Source: Bacilli bacterium (GTDB lineage: Bacteria > Bacillota_I > Bacilli_A > JAJDGJ01). Taken from it: 44,451 bases of DNA. Shown piece by piece: positions 1 to 8,880 of the stretch (its first letter is position 1; the number at the start of each line of letters is the position of its first letter). The notes below the pieces were generated by a model. The model had not been told where the DNA came from and made no database searches. It saw nothing but the letters and a program-made list of their open reading frames with translations. Made by a program: the position numbers and the translations under genes. The stretch lies in NCBI GenBank assembly GCA_031272545.1, contig JAISTP010000027.1, positions 1 to 44,451 on the forward strand, read 5' to 3'.

Positions 1-695
1 TTGTAAAAAAATTTAAAGAATTAGATATTATCACGATATTATGTACTTATCCTATTGATATTGATAATGAAATATTTTTAGATGAAATAAGAAAACTAAA
101 TAATGATGATACAATTCATGGAATAATTGTTTTAAGACCATTACCACTACATTTAGATGATGATGCAATAGCTAGTAATTTAGTTAGTTATAAAGATATT
201 GATGGTTTATCATATACTAATATTGCTAGAGTCTTTTCACAAGAAAATAAAGGTATCGTTCCTTGTACTCCCCAAGCTGTTATGAGAATATTAGATTATT
301 TAAAAGTAAATTTAAAAGGTAAAAATGTAACTATTGTCGGTGCAGGAATGGCTGTAGGTCGACCTTTAGCAATTATGATGCTTAATGAAAGAGCTACTCT
401 TACAATTTGTCGTTCACTAACTAAGGATTTAGTAAAAGAATGTCAAAATGCAGATATATTAATTGCTGCTGCAGGAGTAAAACACTTAATAAAAAAAGAA
501 CATGTTAAAAAAGATGCTATTGTCATTGATGTTGGTATTAATGTCGAAGATAATAAAATATATGGTGATGTTGCTTTTGATGAAGTAAAAGAAATTGCTT
601 CTGCTATATCTAAAGTTCCAGGTGGCGTTGGCTCAATTACAACTTACATTCTAGCATTACAATTATTTAAAAATCTTGTATATCAAAAAAAATAG
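1..695 (+). CDS. folD: FolD bifunctional methylenetetrahydrofolate dehydrogenase/cyclohydrolase (5' truncated)
   Basis: The 5' end lies outside the window; the reading frame is open from base 3, giving about 230 visible residues of a family usually near 280-290. FolD interconverts 5,10-methylene-, methenyl- and 10-formyl-tetrahydrofolate in the cytosol. Visible family landmarks are DIDGL (substrate-loop Asp), PCTPQAV, the Rossmann segment IVGAGMAVGRPLA, VIDVGIN, GDVAFDEV and PGGVGSITT. The catalytic YxxxK lysine would lie upstream of the window. Odd point: the motif that is VQLPLP in the E. coli enzyme reads VLRPLP here, so the catalytic-site Gln is Leu; the cofactor loop and the PGGVGSITT end also look like a divergent clostridial type. 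An internal ATG at 282 is only a methionine within the protein. The family call is secure; activity of both half-reactions is less so. Confidence 0.95.
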   Translation, partial: VKKFKELDIITILCTYPIDIDNEIFLDEIRKLNNDDTIHGIIVLRPLPLHLDDDAIASNLVSYKDIDGLSYTNIARVFSQENKGIVPCTPQAVMRILDYLKVNLKGKNVTIVGAGMAVGRPLAIMMLNERATLTICRSLTKDLVKECQNADILIAAAGVKHLIKKEHVKKDAIVIDVGINVEDNKIYGDVAFDEVKEIASAISKVPGGVGSITTYILALQLFKNLVYQKK

Positions 696-714
696 CTTAA
701 AAGCTATTTTTTTT
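690..714. terminator. Bidirectional intrinsic terminator between folD and trmL
   Basis: A perfect 9-bp stem (AAATAGCTT at 690-698, AAGCTATTT at 701-709) is followed by a run of eight T on the plus strand; the mirror image gives a T run on the minus strand too. It includes the folD stop codon and serves the convergent trmL operon as well. Confidence 0.8.
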
Positions 715-729
715 ATATTTTTATTATTA

Positions 730-1239
730 TTACTTAAGTAAAAAGTCTTTTCCTTTTTGTACTTCATAAATACTTAAATTAGGATAATCCCATTGTTTTA
801 AAACATCATATACCATTAAAGCAACACAATTTGAAAGATTTAAGCTTCGAGCAGTCGCAACCATTGGAATTCTAATACAAGAAGATAAATTATCTTTTAA
901 TATATCATAAGGAATTCCACTACTCTCTTTACCAAAAATCAAATACACTTCTTCATTAACATCTTCAAATTTAAAGTCTTTTGGAGTTTTTTGACCATAT
1001 CTTGTAATATAATAAAAATTACCATGATTATTTTTTTTAAAAGTCTCAAAATTAGGATATAAAGTATAATCTAATCCTTCTAAATGATTAGCTGTACTTC
1101 TTTTGACATCACTTTTATATAAGTCAAATCCTAAAGGTTCTATTAAATGTAATTTAGTATTAGTCGCAACACAAGTTCTTATAATATTTCCAGTATTTGG
1201 TGGTATTTCAGGTTCATATAAAACAACATGTAAACTCAT
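730..1239 (-). CDS. trmL: TrmL, tRNA (cytidine/uridine-34-2'-O)-methyltransferase
   Basis: A SPOUT-fold (SpoU family) methyltransferase that 2'-O-methylates the wobble nucleotide of tRNA-Leu isoacceptors using SAM. It shows the family pattern in order: HVVLYEPEIPPNTGNI at the N terminus with the conserved Asn and Arg (NTGNIIRTC), IFGKESSGIP in the middle and the knot-forming IRIPM...SLNLSNCVAL near the C terminus. At 169 residues it has the normal compact TrmL length. An upstream in-frame ATG exists at 1248, but the AGGAG at about 1249-1253 abuts it; the ATG at 1239 has proper 9-nt spacing and begins 1 nt after the rdgB stop, so I chose it. It is the last gene of the hisS operon. Confidence 0.9.
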   Translation of the reverse strand: MSLHVVLYEPEIPPNTGNIIRTCVATNTKLHLIEPLGFDLYKSDVKRSTANHLEGLDYTLYPNFETFKKNNHGNFYYITRYGQKTPKDFKFEDVNEEVYLIFGKESSGIPYDILKDNLSSCIRIPMVATARSLNLSNCVALMVYDVLKQWDYPNLSIYEVQKGKDFLLK

Positions 1240-1240
1240 T

Positions 1241-1840
1241 TTATTCATCTCCTAATTCACTAATTATTGCTTCGATTTGTTTTAAAGCATGATAACGATG
1301 AGAAATTTTATTTTTTTCTTCATCACTAATTTGCGCAACCGTTTTTTTATAATCATCTAAATAAAATACTGGATCATATCCAAATCCATTTTGACCACAT
1401 GGATTTAAAACTATTCTACCTTCTAAATAACCTTCTACTTGATAATAATGATTAATATCAATAATTAATACCATAGCACAAACATAACGAGCACTAGTAT
1501 CTTTAACATCTTTTAAATTAAATAATAACTTATCTAAATTATCTTGATCATTATGTTGTGCACCAGCATAACGAGCAGAATAAATACCAGGTTCATTATT
1601 TAATGCTTTAACTTCTAAACCACTATCATCACTTAAAACAGGAAGTTTAATAATATCATATATTGCTCTTGCTTTTATAAAAGCATTTTCCTTAAAAGTT
1701 GAACCTGTTTCTTCAACATCTATTACTAGATTAATATCTTTTAAAGAAAATACTTCAATATTATACTTATTTAGCATTGCTCTGATCTCTTTAATTTTAT
1801 GTTGATTATTACTAGCTACAATTAATTTATTTATTATCAT
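1241..1840 (-). CDS. rdgB: XTP/dITP diphosphatase (non-canonical purine NTP pyrophosphatase)
   Basis: RdgB/HAM1-family enzyme that hydrolyses dITP, ITP and XTP to monophosphates, keeping deaminated purines out of nucleic acids. Motifs are ASNNQHKIKEI at the N terminus, STFKENAFIKA, the metal-binding SDDSGLEV, GIYSARYAG, NGFGYDPVF and the closing ISHRYHAL. The length of 199 residues is typical. An ATG lies four codons upstream, but the GGTGA ribosome site sits between the two and is well spaced only for the ATG at 1840. The start overlaps the end of citC by 14 bases, which suggests translational coupling. Confidence 0.93.
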   Translation of the reverse strand: MIINKLIVASNNQHKIKEIRAMLNKYNIEVFSLKDINLVIDVEETGSTFKENAFIKARAIYDIIKLPVLSDDSGLEVKALNNEPGIYSARYAGAQHNDQDNLDKLLFNLKDVKDTSARYVCAMVLIIDINHYYQVEGYLEGRIVLNPCGQNGFGYDPVFYLDDYKKTVAQISDEEKNKISHRYHALKQIEAIISELGDE

Positions 1841-2804
1841 ATTTCTCACCATATTCTATAATATCTTGATAATTACAAGATAATACATAATTTTTAATTT
1901 TATTAAATTCTTTATTTGTTAGTAACATTCTAACTTTACTAGCACTAATAATATCTTCTTCATTACTTAATCTCTCAATTATAATTAATTGATCATGAAG
2001 AATATTTTTTAAACAGCTATTATAATAATTAGTTAAATTATCTAAAGGTTCATTACCTACAAAACGATAGTTAATATTTAATAAATTCATAATCTTTTTA
2101 AAAGTTAAGCCATCAATATTGGCATAATATTCACTAGCATCATTTAAATTCTTTAAAAAATAAGTAGGAAAAGTAGCTTGTGAAATAATATAAGGGCCAC
2201 TAGGTATTACTAAAATATTATTTAAATGTTTTGTTGCTTCTTTTATTAATTTAAAACGAGTTTTGAAATTAAAGAAAGATTTGTCTTCTTCTACAACAAA
2301 AACATATAAAAAATCAACTTTTTTTAATGCTTCTTTAATCAAAAAGTAATGTCCTTTAGTAAATGGATTAGCATTCATAACAATGCATCCTTTATTAGTA
2401 TTATCATTATAATAATCAAGATAATAACTATTAATATCAATACTACCTTTTTCAAAAAATCCTATTTCTTGATAATATACTATTAATTTAAAACCAAAAC
2501 TAACAAAGATATTTTGATACATCATTTTTGTATAAATAAAGAAATGAGAATATCCTTGTGAATAACTAATATTTATTAATTCACTTAATAATGTTGCAAC
2601 ATAGTTGTTAGATTGATAACTTTCATCAACAGCAATCATTTTAAAGATATTATCTTTTTTACAAGCACATGCTACGATATTATCGTTTTCTTTAATAATT
2701 AAACAAGTATCAATATCTTTATCAAAAAAGAGATTTTGTTTTATAATAAATGTTTTTAATTTAGTAAGATTATGTTCTAATGCAATATTTAATAATTCAA
2801 CCAT
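1827..2804 (-). CDS. citC: CitC-like [citrate lyase] ligase (GNAT + nucleotidyltransferase)
   Basis: Residues 1 to about 120 look like a GNAT acetyltransferase domain; residues from about 135 form a nucleotidyltransferase domain opening with CIVMNANPFTKGHYFLI, where TKGH is the HxGH-type nucleotide-binding signature. This order and the 325-residue length match CitC, which acetylates the prosthetic group of citrate lyase in an ATP-dependent way. No citrate lyase subunit or prosthetic-group enzyme (citD, citE, citF, citX, citG) is in the window, and the gene sits inside a housekeeping operon between yneF and rdgB, so the substrate here is uncertain. The ribosome site is weak (AGGG, about 11 nt before the start) and a small hairpin lies just upstream. 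Confidence 0.75.
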   Translation of the reverse strand: MVELLNIALEHNLTKLKTFIIKQNLFFDKDIDTCLIIKENDNIVACACKKDNIFKMIAVDESYQSNNYVATLLSELINISYSQGYSHFFIYTKMMYQNIFVSFGFKLIVYYQEIGFFEKGSIDINSYYLDYYNDNTNKGCIVMNANPFTKGHYFLIKEALKKVDFLYVFVVEEDKSFFNFKTRFKLIKEATKHLNNILVIPSGPYIISQATFPTYFLKNLNDASEYYANIDGLTFKKIMNLLNINYRFVGNEPLDNLTNYYNSCLKNILHDQLIIIERLSNEEDIISASKVRMLLTNKEFNKIKNYVLSCNYQDIIEYGEKYDNK

Positions 2805-2831
2805 AATAGAAAAGCCCTATTTACAGGACTT
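2804..2831 (-). terminator. Weak terminator-like hairpin between yneF and citC
   Basis: In minus-strand RNA, AAGUCCU (2831-2825) pairs with AGGGCUU (2818-2812), including one U-G pair, and is followed by UUCUAUUAU. It contains the yneF stop codon and ends at the citC start. The U run is poor, so it may only attenuate transcription or stabilise the upstream mRNA. Confidence 0.4.
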
Positions 2832-3042
2832 ATTTATATTTATTCATTTCACGCATTGTAGCTTTAATTTGTGATTCACTAGGTTTACGTCCCATTGACA
2901 TATACATAGCTCTAATCATTTTTTCATTAACCGGTGGATTCTTAGCTAATTGTTTCTTAAATAATTTTTGAGTTACAAAATAACCAATAATTAATCCAGC
3001 AATTAATCCTACTAAAATTTGTAATATATCTTGCATTTGCAT
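2830..3042 (-). CDS. yneF: YneF family protein (UPF0154), single-pass membrane protein
   Basis: A 70-residue protein with one N-terminal membrane segment (about residues 7-25, LVGLIAGLIIGYFVTQ) followed by a basic cytoplasmic tail containing PPVNEKMIRAMYMSMGRKPS, the signature of the UPF0154 family. The family is widespread in Bacilli and its function is not established. The start has AGGG six bases upstream. It lies 38 bases after tkt, the same order (tkt then yneF) seen in Bacillus. Confidence 0.9.
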   Translation of the reverse strand: MQMQDILQILVGLIAGLIIGYFVTQKLFKKQLAKNPPVNEKMIRAMYMSMGRKPSESQIKATMREMNKYK

Positions 3043-3080
3043 TATAATCCCTACTTTCCTATAACATTATATCAAAATTA

Positions 3081-5033
3081 CTATTTATTAACAATATCCT
3101 TAACTTTATTAACGACATTCTCAACATCAAAACCAAATTCTTTTTGAACAATACTTCCAGGTGCACTTAATCCAAAAGTATCAATACATAATAATTGATC
3201 ATTACTTAATGAATATTTATGCCATCCAAAAGAACTAGCCATTTCCATTACTAGTCTTTTACTTATTGAACTAGGAATAATATCTTCTTGATATTCTTTA
3301 CTTTGTTTTTCAAATAATTCTCTACTAATCATTGAAACTACTTTAACTTTAATATTTTCTTTAGCAAGAACTAAAGCACTATCATAAGCTAAAGATACTT
3401 CAGAACCTGTCGCAATCATTAATAGAGCACAATCATTATCTCCATAAATTGTATAAGCACCTTTTTTAGCTTCATTGATATTACTTTCTTCTAATATTTT
3501 TAAATTTTGTCTCGAACAAACAATTATAGTTGGACTTTCTTTACTAGTAATTGCTATTTGCCATGCAGCATAGGTTTCTTTAGCATCACAAGGTCTTAAT
3601 ACACAGACATTAGGAATACTTCTAAGCATTGCTAAATGTTCAATAGGTTGATGAGTTGGTCCATCTTCACCAACAGCAATAGAATCATGAGTAAAAACAA
3701 AGACACTTGGAATTTTCATTAAAGCAGCCATTTTTATAGCTGGTTTTAAATAATCAGAAAAAACTAAAAAAGTTGAACCAAATATTTTAATACCTTTGTG
3801 AAGAATAACTCCATTATTAATAGCCGCCATCGCAAATTCTCTAATACCATAATTAATATTACGACCATCAATATTATCAGCTGAGAATAACGTAGAATCA
3901 TCAATTTTAGTCATATTAGAACTAGCTAAATCAGCACTACCACCCATAAAAGTTGGATATTTTTTACTTAAAAAATTAATAATATCATGAGAACTATTTC
4001 TAGTAGCTTGAACATCTTGATCAAAAGTTAGATTATCAAATGTAATTTCATAATCATTATTAATAACTTTTGTAAATTCATTATATAAATCATAATTGTT
4101 ATCTTTTAATTTACTTAATAATTTTTGATAATTATCAAATAATTCTTTTCCATTATTAATTTTCTTATTAGTATATTCTGTATAAATTTCATTTGGAACA
4201 TAAAATTCATCTAATGAAATTCCATAACTTTCTTTAGCTTTATCACCATCTTCTTTTCCTAAAGGTGAACCATGAACTTTATTAGTTCCTTGTTTACTAG
4301 AACCAATACCAATAATAGTTTTAACTTCAATAATTGTTGGTTTATTAGTCTCTTTTTTCGCAATATCTAATGCTTTTTGAATAGCTATATAATCATTACC
4401 ATCTTCAACACATAAATATTGCCAATTAAAAGATTCATATCTTTCTTTAATATTATCTTTATTAGAATCAACTAAATTGCCATCTAAAGTAATATTATTT
4501 GAATCGTAGAAAACAATTAATTTATTTAATTGCCATAATCCAGCTAAAGAACTAGCTTCAAAAGTAACTCCTTCTTGCATATCACCATCGCCACAAAGAC
4601 AATAAGTATAATGATTTACTAATTTACTACCATATTTGTTCGCAAGAACTTTTTCAGCTAAAGCCATACCTACAGCCATAGGAATACCTTGTCCTAAAGG
4701 TCCACTTGTAGCATCAACACCTTTAGTATGATGATATTCAGGATGACCAGGGGTTAAAGAATTAAGTTGTCTAAAATTTTTTAAATCATCAATATTTAAT
4801 TGATAACCATTTAAATGTAATAATCCATATAATAATGCGGAAGCATGACCACTCGCTAAAACAAAACGATCACGATTAAACCACTCTGAATTTTGTGGAT
4901 CAATGTTCATATTCTTATAAATAGTATAACCAATAGGAGCACTTCCTAAAGCCATACCTGGATGTCCAGAATTAGCTTTATTAGTCATATCTATAGCTAA
5001 ACCACGTAAAGTATTTATTATTAAATTATCCAT
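3081..5033 (-). CDS. tkt: Transketolase
   Basis: Thiamine-diphosphate enzyme of the non-oxidative pentose phosphate pathway, moving two-carbon units between sugar phosphates. The N-terminal TPP-binding domain (about 1-320) holds SGHPGMALG, SGHASALLYG, the TPP/metal motif GDGDMQEGVTFEA and GSSKQGTNKVHGSPLG; the pyrimidine-binding domain carries SIAVGEDGPTHQPIEHL and LRPCDAKET; the C-terminal domain follows. The length of 650 residues is normal. The ATG is preceded by GGAGG at seven bases, located within the last codons of ppiB. It needs TPP, which links it to the thiamine salvage operon at the other end of the window. Confidence 0.97.
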   Translation of the reverse strand: MDNLIINTLRGLAIDMTNKANSGHPGMALGSAPIGYTIYKNMNIDPQNSEWFNRDRFVLASGHASALLYGLLHLNGYQLNIDDLKNFRQLNSLTPGHPEYHHTKGVDATSGPLGQGIPMAVGMALAEKVLANKYGSKLVNHYTYCLCGDGDMQEGVTFEASSLAGLWQLNKLIVFYDSNNITLDGNLVDSNKDNIKERYESFNWQYLCVEDGNDYIAIQKALDIAKKETNKPTIIEVKTIIGIGSSKQGTNKVHGSPLGKEDGDKAKESYGISLDEFYVPNEIYTEYTNKKINNGKELFDNYQKLLSKLKDNNYDLYNEFTKVINNDYEITFDNLTFDQDVQATRNSSHDIINFLSKKYPTFMGGSADLASSNMTKIDDSTLFSADNIDGRNINYGIREFAMAAINNGVILHKGIKIFGSTFLVFSDYLKPAIKMAALMKIPSVFVFTHDSIAVGEDGPTHQPIEHLAMLRSIPNVCVLRPCDAKETYAAWQIAITSKESPTIIVCSRQNLKILEESNINEAKKGAYTIYGDNDCALLMIATGSEVSLAYDSALVLAKENIKVKVVSMISRELFEKQSKEYQEDIIPSSISKRLVMEMASSFGWHKYSLSNDQLLCIDTFGLSAPGSIVQKEFGFDVENVVNKVKDIVNK

Positions 5034-5035
5034 TA

Positions 5036-5470
5036 TTAATCCTCCATTATTTCAATAGTTTTAATAACATCACCATTGTTCATATTTAAAACTACATTCA
5101 TACCATCAGTAACTTGTCCAAAAACAGTATGAATTCCATCTAAATGAGGTTGCTCTTTATGGACAATAAAAAATTGAGACCCACCTGTATCTTTACCACG
5201 ATGAGCCATTGATAAAGCTCCAGTACAATGTTTATGAGGATTATTTTTAATTTCACATTTTATAGTATAGCCAGGGCCTCCTGTTCCATTACCATTAGGA
5301 TCGCCACCTTGCGAAACAAATCCCTTGATGACGCGATGAAAAGTTAATCCATCATAAAAACCACTTTTACTTAATTTAATAAAATTAGCTACTGTATTGG
5401 GAGCATCATTATCAAATAAATCAAGAAAAATCTTATCATTATTTTCCATATAAATAATAGCTTTACTCAT
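5036..5470 (-). CDS. ppiB: Cyclophilin-type peptidyl-prolyl cis-trans isomerase
   Basis: Cytosolic cyclophilin, 144 residues with no signal peptide, that speeds proline isomerisation in folding proteins. The active-site elements are present: [17 protein letters not shown] (catalytic Arg and Gln), [19 protein letters not shown] and [12 protein letters not shown]; the tryptophan position of human cyclophilin A is His in HLDG, common in bacteria. AAGGAG lies eight bases before the ATG, which overlaps the ynzC stop by one base (TAATG). Only four bases separate its stop from the tkt start, so the two are co-translated. Confidence 0.95.
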   Translation of the reverse strand: MSKAIIYMENNDKIFLDLFDNDAPNTVANFIKLSKSGFYDGLTFHRVIKGFVSQGGDPNGNGTGGPGYTIKCEIKNNPHKHCTGALSMAHRGKDTGGSQFFIVHKEQPHLDGIHTVFGQVTDGMNVVLNMNNGDVIKTIEIMED

Positions 5471-5691
5471 TAATTATTCTCCTTTTGTTTTATTTTCTTA
5501 GGGGTAACATCATTACCATCTACATCAATAACTTTAATATGTTCTAGTTTTTGTCTAAAACCTTCTCTAAATAATTTTAAATATTCCTGTCTTAATTGCT
5601 GTTGTTCTTTTTTTTCTGCTTCACTTAATGAATTATTCTTAGCTTTTAAAGCTAATTCATTAATTCTTGATATTAATTTTTCATTAATCAT
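5470..5691 (-). CDS. ynzC: YnzC family protein (DUF896, UPF0291)
   Basis: A 73-residue, highly charged helical protein. The pattern [29 protein letters not shown] and [16 protein letters not shown] is diagnostic of the DUF896/UPF0291 family, known from structures as a helical hairpin but without an assigned biochemical role. A TTG exists at 5703, but I chose the ATG at 5691, where most family members begin; it overlaps the aspS end by eight bases. The ribosome site is weak (GGTAAG), which points to coupling with aspS. Confidence 0.88.
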   Translation of the reverse strand: MINEKLISRINELALKAKNNSLSEAEKKEQQQLRQEYLKLFREGFRQKLEHIKVIDVDGNDVTPKKIKQKENN

Positions 5692-7435
5692 TATTCTTAC
5701 CAAATTTAATATTTAATTCATCTAATTGACTTTGAGCCAAAGGTTTAGGTGCTTTAGTTAATGGGCAAGTAGCACTAGCATTTTTAGGAAAAGCAATAAC
5801 ATCTCTAATAGAATTAGAATTTGTTAGAATCATCGCAATACGATCTAATCCAAGAGCGATACCACCATGAGGAGGTGTACCATATTTAAAAGCATTTACA
5901 AAGAAACCAAATTGCTTTTGAATCTCTTCATCATTAAAACCTAAAACTTCAAACATATGTTTTTGCATTTCTTGATCGTAAATTCTTAAAGAACCACCAC
6001 CAATTTCATAACCATTTAAAACAATATCATATGCTTGAGCCATAGCTTCTTGTGGATTTTGATAAAATGAAGTTTCTTGTCCTACTGCTGGTCTAGTAAA
6101 AGGATGATGAGCAGCATAATATCTTTTTTCTTCTTCATCATATTCAAATAATGGCCAATCAACTACCCAACAAAATTCAAATTTATTATTATCAAATAAA
6201 GATAATTGTTTAGCTAATTCTATTCTTAATGCACCTAAAGAATTACAAGTATTTTCCCATTTATCAGCTACAATTAACATTAAATCATTATTATTTAAAT
6301 TTAACTCATTAATTAAAGTATCTGTTTGATCATCATTAAAGAATTTAGCTATAGGACCATTTAATTTATTATTTTCAATTTTTATCCAAGCTAAACCATG
6401 AGCATGATTTTTCTTAGCTAATTCTTGTAATTGATCTATCTTTTTACGAGAATAATCATTAGCTTTATCTTTAATAATTAAAGCTTTAATAACGCCATTA
6501 TTATTTAAAACATCATTAAATACACTAAATTCTGTATTATTTACTAATTGAGAAATATCTTCTAATAATAAATCATATCTTAAATCTGGTTTATCACTAC
6601 CATAATTATTCATAGCATCATAATAAGAAATCTTTCTAAAAGGAGTTTTAATATCGATATCTAAAACATCCTTCATAACTTTAGTAAATAATCCTTCAAT
6701 AATTTCTTGGATTTCTTCTTGTGATAAAAAAGAGGTTTCAATATCTACTTGGGTAAATTCAGGTTGACGATCAGCTCTTAAATCTTCATCACGAAAACAC
6801 TTAACAATTTGATAATATCTTTCAAAACCAGCAACCATTAATAATTGTTTAAATAATTGAGGTGATTGTGGTAATGCATAGAAAGATTTTTCATGAATTC
6901 TACTAGGAACAACATAATCACGAGCTCCTTCAGGTGTAGAACTTGTTAAAATAGGAGTTTCAATATCAATAAATTCTAAATTATCTAAATAATTTCTAAT
7001 AGTTTTAGTTATTTTATATCTAGTCATTAGATTTTTTTGCATAATAGGACGACGTAAATCTAAATAACGATATTCCATTCTGGTATCTTCCAATGCATCC
7101 GTTTTATCGTTAATAATTAATGGTGTTTGAGCAGCATTATTAATAATTTCAACATCTTTAACAATTACTTCTATTTGACCAGTACTTAGATCATTATTAT
7201 AATCTTTTCTTTCATTAACAACACCTTTAACTTTAATAATATATTCATTTTTTATTTCACTAGTAATATTATTAAATGATTCATCAAAAATTAATTGTGT
7301 TAAGCCATAACGATCTCTTAAATCAATAAATACTAAAGAACCTAAATTTCTTTTTTTAGCAACCCAACCAACTAATTCTACATCTTGATTAACATTTTCT
7401 AATCTTAATTCGCCATTATTATGCGTTCTCAACAT
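5684..7435 (-). CDS. aspS: Aspartyl-tRNA synthetase
   Basis: Class II synthetase charging tRNA-Asp. In order: N-terminal OB-fold anticodon-binding domain (about 1-105, [20 protein letters not shown]), class II motif 1, motif 2 ([18 protein letters not shown]), the GAD insertion typical of bacterial AspRS (about 290-400) and motif 3 (GLDRIAMIL). The length of 583 residues is normal for the bacterial type. The ATG overlaps the hisS stop by one base (TAATG). No GatCAB genes are visible, so whether it is discriminating cannot be judged. Confidence 0.97.
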   Translation of the reverse strand: MLRTHNNGELRLENVNQDVELVGWVAKKRNLGSLVFIDLRDRYGLTQLIFDESFNNITSEIKNEYIIKVKGVVNERKDYNNDLSTGQIEVIVKDVEIINNAAQTPLIINDKTDALEDTRMEYRYLDLRRPIMQKNLMTRYKITKTIRNYLDNLEFIDIETPILTSSTPEGARDYVVPSRIHEKSFYALPQSPQLFKQLLMVAGFERYYQIVKCFRDEDLRADRQPEFTQVDIETSFLSQEEIQEIIEGLFTKVMKDVLDIDIKTPFRKISYYDAMNNYGSDKPDLRYDLLLEDISQLVNNTEFSVFNDVLNNNGVIKALIIKDKANDYSRKKIDQLQELAKKNHAHGLAWIKIENNKLNGPIAKFFNDDQTDTLINELNLNNNDLMLIVADKWENTCNSLGALRIELAKQLSLFDNNKFEFCWVVDWPLFEYDEEEKRYYAAHHPFTRPAVGQETSFYQNPQEAMAQAYDIVLNGYEIGGGSLRIYDQEMQKHMFEVLGFNDEEIQKQFGFFVNAFKYGTPPHGGIALGLDRIAMILTNSNSIRDVIAFPKNASATCPLTKAPKPLAQSQLDELNIKFGKNND

Positions 7436-8709
7436 TATTTTGATATCCTTTCTTTAACAGTTTTTAACAATTCAAAACTTAATTCTTCTTGTGTGTTATT
7501 TTCTAAATCTTTTAAGATAAAAGTATTATCTTTTAGTTCATTTTCTCCAACAATAATTGCATATTTAATATTATTTCTTTCACAATATTTAAACATCGCT
7601 TTCATTGATTTATTTAAATAATCCATATCACAATCAATATCTAATTTACGAAGATTTTCTAAAATCTTAAAAGCATAACTTTGGGTTTCAACAGATAAAG
7701 GCATAACATATAAATCTAATGGAATATTAGTAAATAAGCTAGGATTTTCTACCTCAGCACTAATTAACATTCTTTCAATACCCATACCAAAACCAATTCC
7801 ACTAACATCAGGTCCACCTAAACTAGCAACTAAGCCATCATAACGACCGCCACCAAATAAAGTTGCTTGTGCCCCACTTTCTTTATTAGTAGATACAACT
7901 TCAAAAATAGTATCTGTATAATAATCTAAACCTCTAACTAAACGATCATCAATTTCATATTCTATATTTAAACTTTCTAATATTCTAACAACATCATTAA
8001 AATAAGTTGCTGCTTCTTTGGTAAGATAATCTTCTAAATGAGGAGCATTTTTCATAAATTCTTTATCATGATCAACTTTACAATCTAAAATACGTAATGG
8101 ATTTTTATATAATCTAGTTTGACAATCACTACATAATTGATCTTCATATTGCTTAAAATAATTAACTAAAGCATCACGATAATCTTTACGAGATTTTTCA
8201 TCTCCTAAAGTATTAATTAAAACTTTTAAATTTTTTAATCCTAATTTATTACAAACATCAAGACCAGTTAAAATAACTTCAACATCTACTTGAGGACTTT
8301 TAATTCCTAAGGTTTCAATACCAAATTGATTAAATTGTCTTTGACGACCTTTTTGTGGTCTTTCATATCTAAACATAGGTCCAAAATAATATAATTTTAT
8401 TGGTTGATTATCATAACCATTCATTTTATGTTCAATATAAGCTCTAATTGCTCCAGTAGTACCTTCAGGTCTTAAAGTAAGACTTCTACCTTTTTTATCA
8501 TCAAAAGTATACATTTCTTTAGTAACTACATCTGTTGTTTCCCCAACACCTTTAACAAAAAGTTGCGTATGTTCAAATATTGGTGTTCTCAACTCTTGAA
8601 AATTATATTTGGTAGCTACTTCTAAAATAATCTTCTCTATAATATGCCATTTTCTAGTATCATCAAATAATAAATCTTCTGTCCCTCTAACTTTTGTAAT
8701 TTTTTCCAT
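7435..8709 (-). CDS. hisS: Histidyl-tRNA synthetase
   Basis: Class II synthetase charging tRNA-His. It has the N-terminal KVRGTEDLL, motif 2 (FRYERPQKGRQRQFNQFG), the histidine-specific signature RGLDYYTDTIFEV, motif 3 (GFGMGIERML) and a C-terminal anticodon-binding domain (about 325-424). I placed the start at 8709 (424 residues), where homologues begin, with AAGG 11 bases upstream; an ATG at 8745 would add 12 residues but falls inside the leader hairpin at 8739-8759, so it is unlikely. It is the first gene of a nine-gene operon. Confidence 0.95.
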   Translation of the reverse strand: MEKITKVRGTEDLLFDDTRKWHIIEKIILEVATKYNFQELRTPIFEHTQLFVKGVGETTDVVTKEMYTFDDKKGRSLTLRPEGTTGAIRAYIEHKMNGYDNQPIKLYYFGPMFRYERPQKGRQRQFNQFGIETLGIKSPQVDVEVILTGLDVCNKLGLKNLKVLINTLGDEKSRKDYRDALVNYFKQYEDQLCSDCQTRLYKNPLRILDCKVDHDKEFMKNAPHLEDYLTKEAATYFNDVVRILESLNIEYEIDDRLVRGLDYYTDTIFEVVSTNKESGAQATLFGGGRYDGLVASLGGPDVSGIGFGMGIERMLISAEVENPSLFTNIPLDLYVMPLSVETQSYAFKILENLRKLDIDCDMDYLNKSMKAMFKYCERNNIKYAIIVGENELKDNTFILKDLENNTQEELSFELLKTVKERISK

Positions 8710-8730
8710 TTTTAGCACAACCTTCTTTAT

Positions 8731-8783
8731 AAAAAATATAGTCAAGATATCCTTGACTAGAGCAATAAAATATAAAAAGCTCT
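8731..8783 (-). promoter_or_regulatory. hisS leader with two hairpins, the second terminator-like
   Basis: From the predicted transcript start near 8787 the leader is about 78 nt. It holds a 5-bp stem (GCTCT/AGAGC, 8779-8783 with 8759-8763) and then a perfect 8-bp stem TAGTCAAG/CTTGACTA (8759-8752 with 8746-8739, 5-nt loop) followed by TATTTTTT. That is the form of an intrinsic terminator lying before the hisS ribosome site. Aminoacyl-tRNA synthetase operons of Bacillota often have a T-box here, but no T-box sequence fits in so short a leader and the T-box antiterminator motif is absent. Confidence 0.6.
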
Positions 8784-8793
8784 TAACTACTAA

Positions 8794-8822
8794 ATTATAT
8801 GAAAAATACCATTTTATGTCAA
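8794..8822 (-). promoter_or_regulatory. Sigma-A promoter of the hisS operon
   Basis: On the minus strand TTGACA (8822-8817) and TATAAT (8799-8794) are separated by exactly 17 bases. Both boxes match the consensus perfectly, the strongest promoter in the window. Confidence 0.9.
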
Positions 8823-8844
8823 TCTAGATAAACTTAATAATCAT

Positions 8845-8880
8845 ATAAAAACTAAGTAGATATAACATATTTACTTAGTT
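8845..8880 (-). terminator. Terminator of apt-rel
   Basis: Perfect 9-bp stem AACTAAGTA (8880-8872) with TACTTAGTT (8858-8850), 13-nt loop and TTTT after it on the minus strand. The 5' arm includes the rel stop codon. Confidence 0.75.

Noticed and set aside
282-695. folD starting at the ATG at 282
   Set aside because: The frame is open to the left edge and encodes conserved FolD sequence (RPLP, DIDGL) before that ATG.
7421-7621. Small plus-strand open frame over the aspS/hisS junction
   Set aside because: It is antisense to hisS and has no ribosome site or family resemblance.
8609-8827. Small plus-strand open frame over the hisS start
   Set aside because: Antisense to hisS and its promoter; no ribosome site.
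8710-8870. T-box upstream of hisS
   Set aside because: The leader from the consensus promoter is only about 78 nt and the conserved antiterminator sequence of T-boxes is absent.
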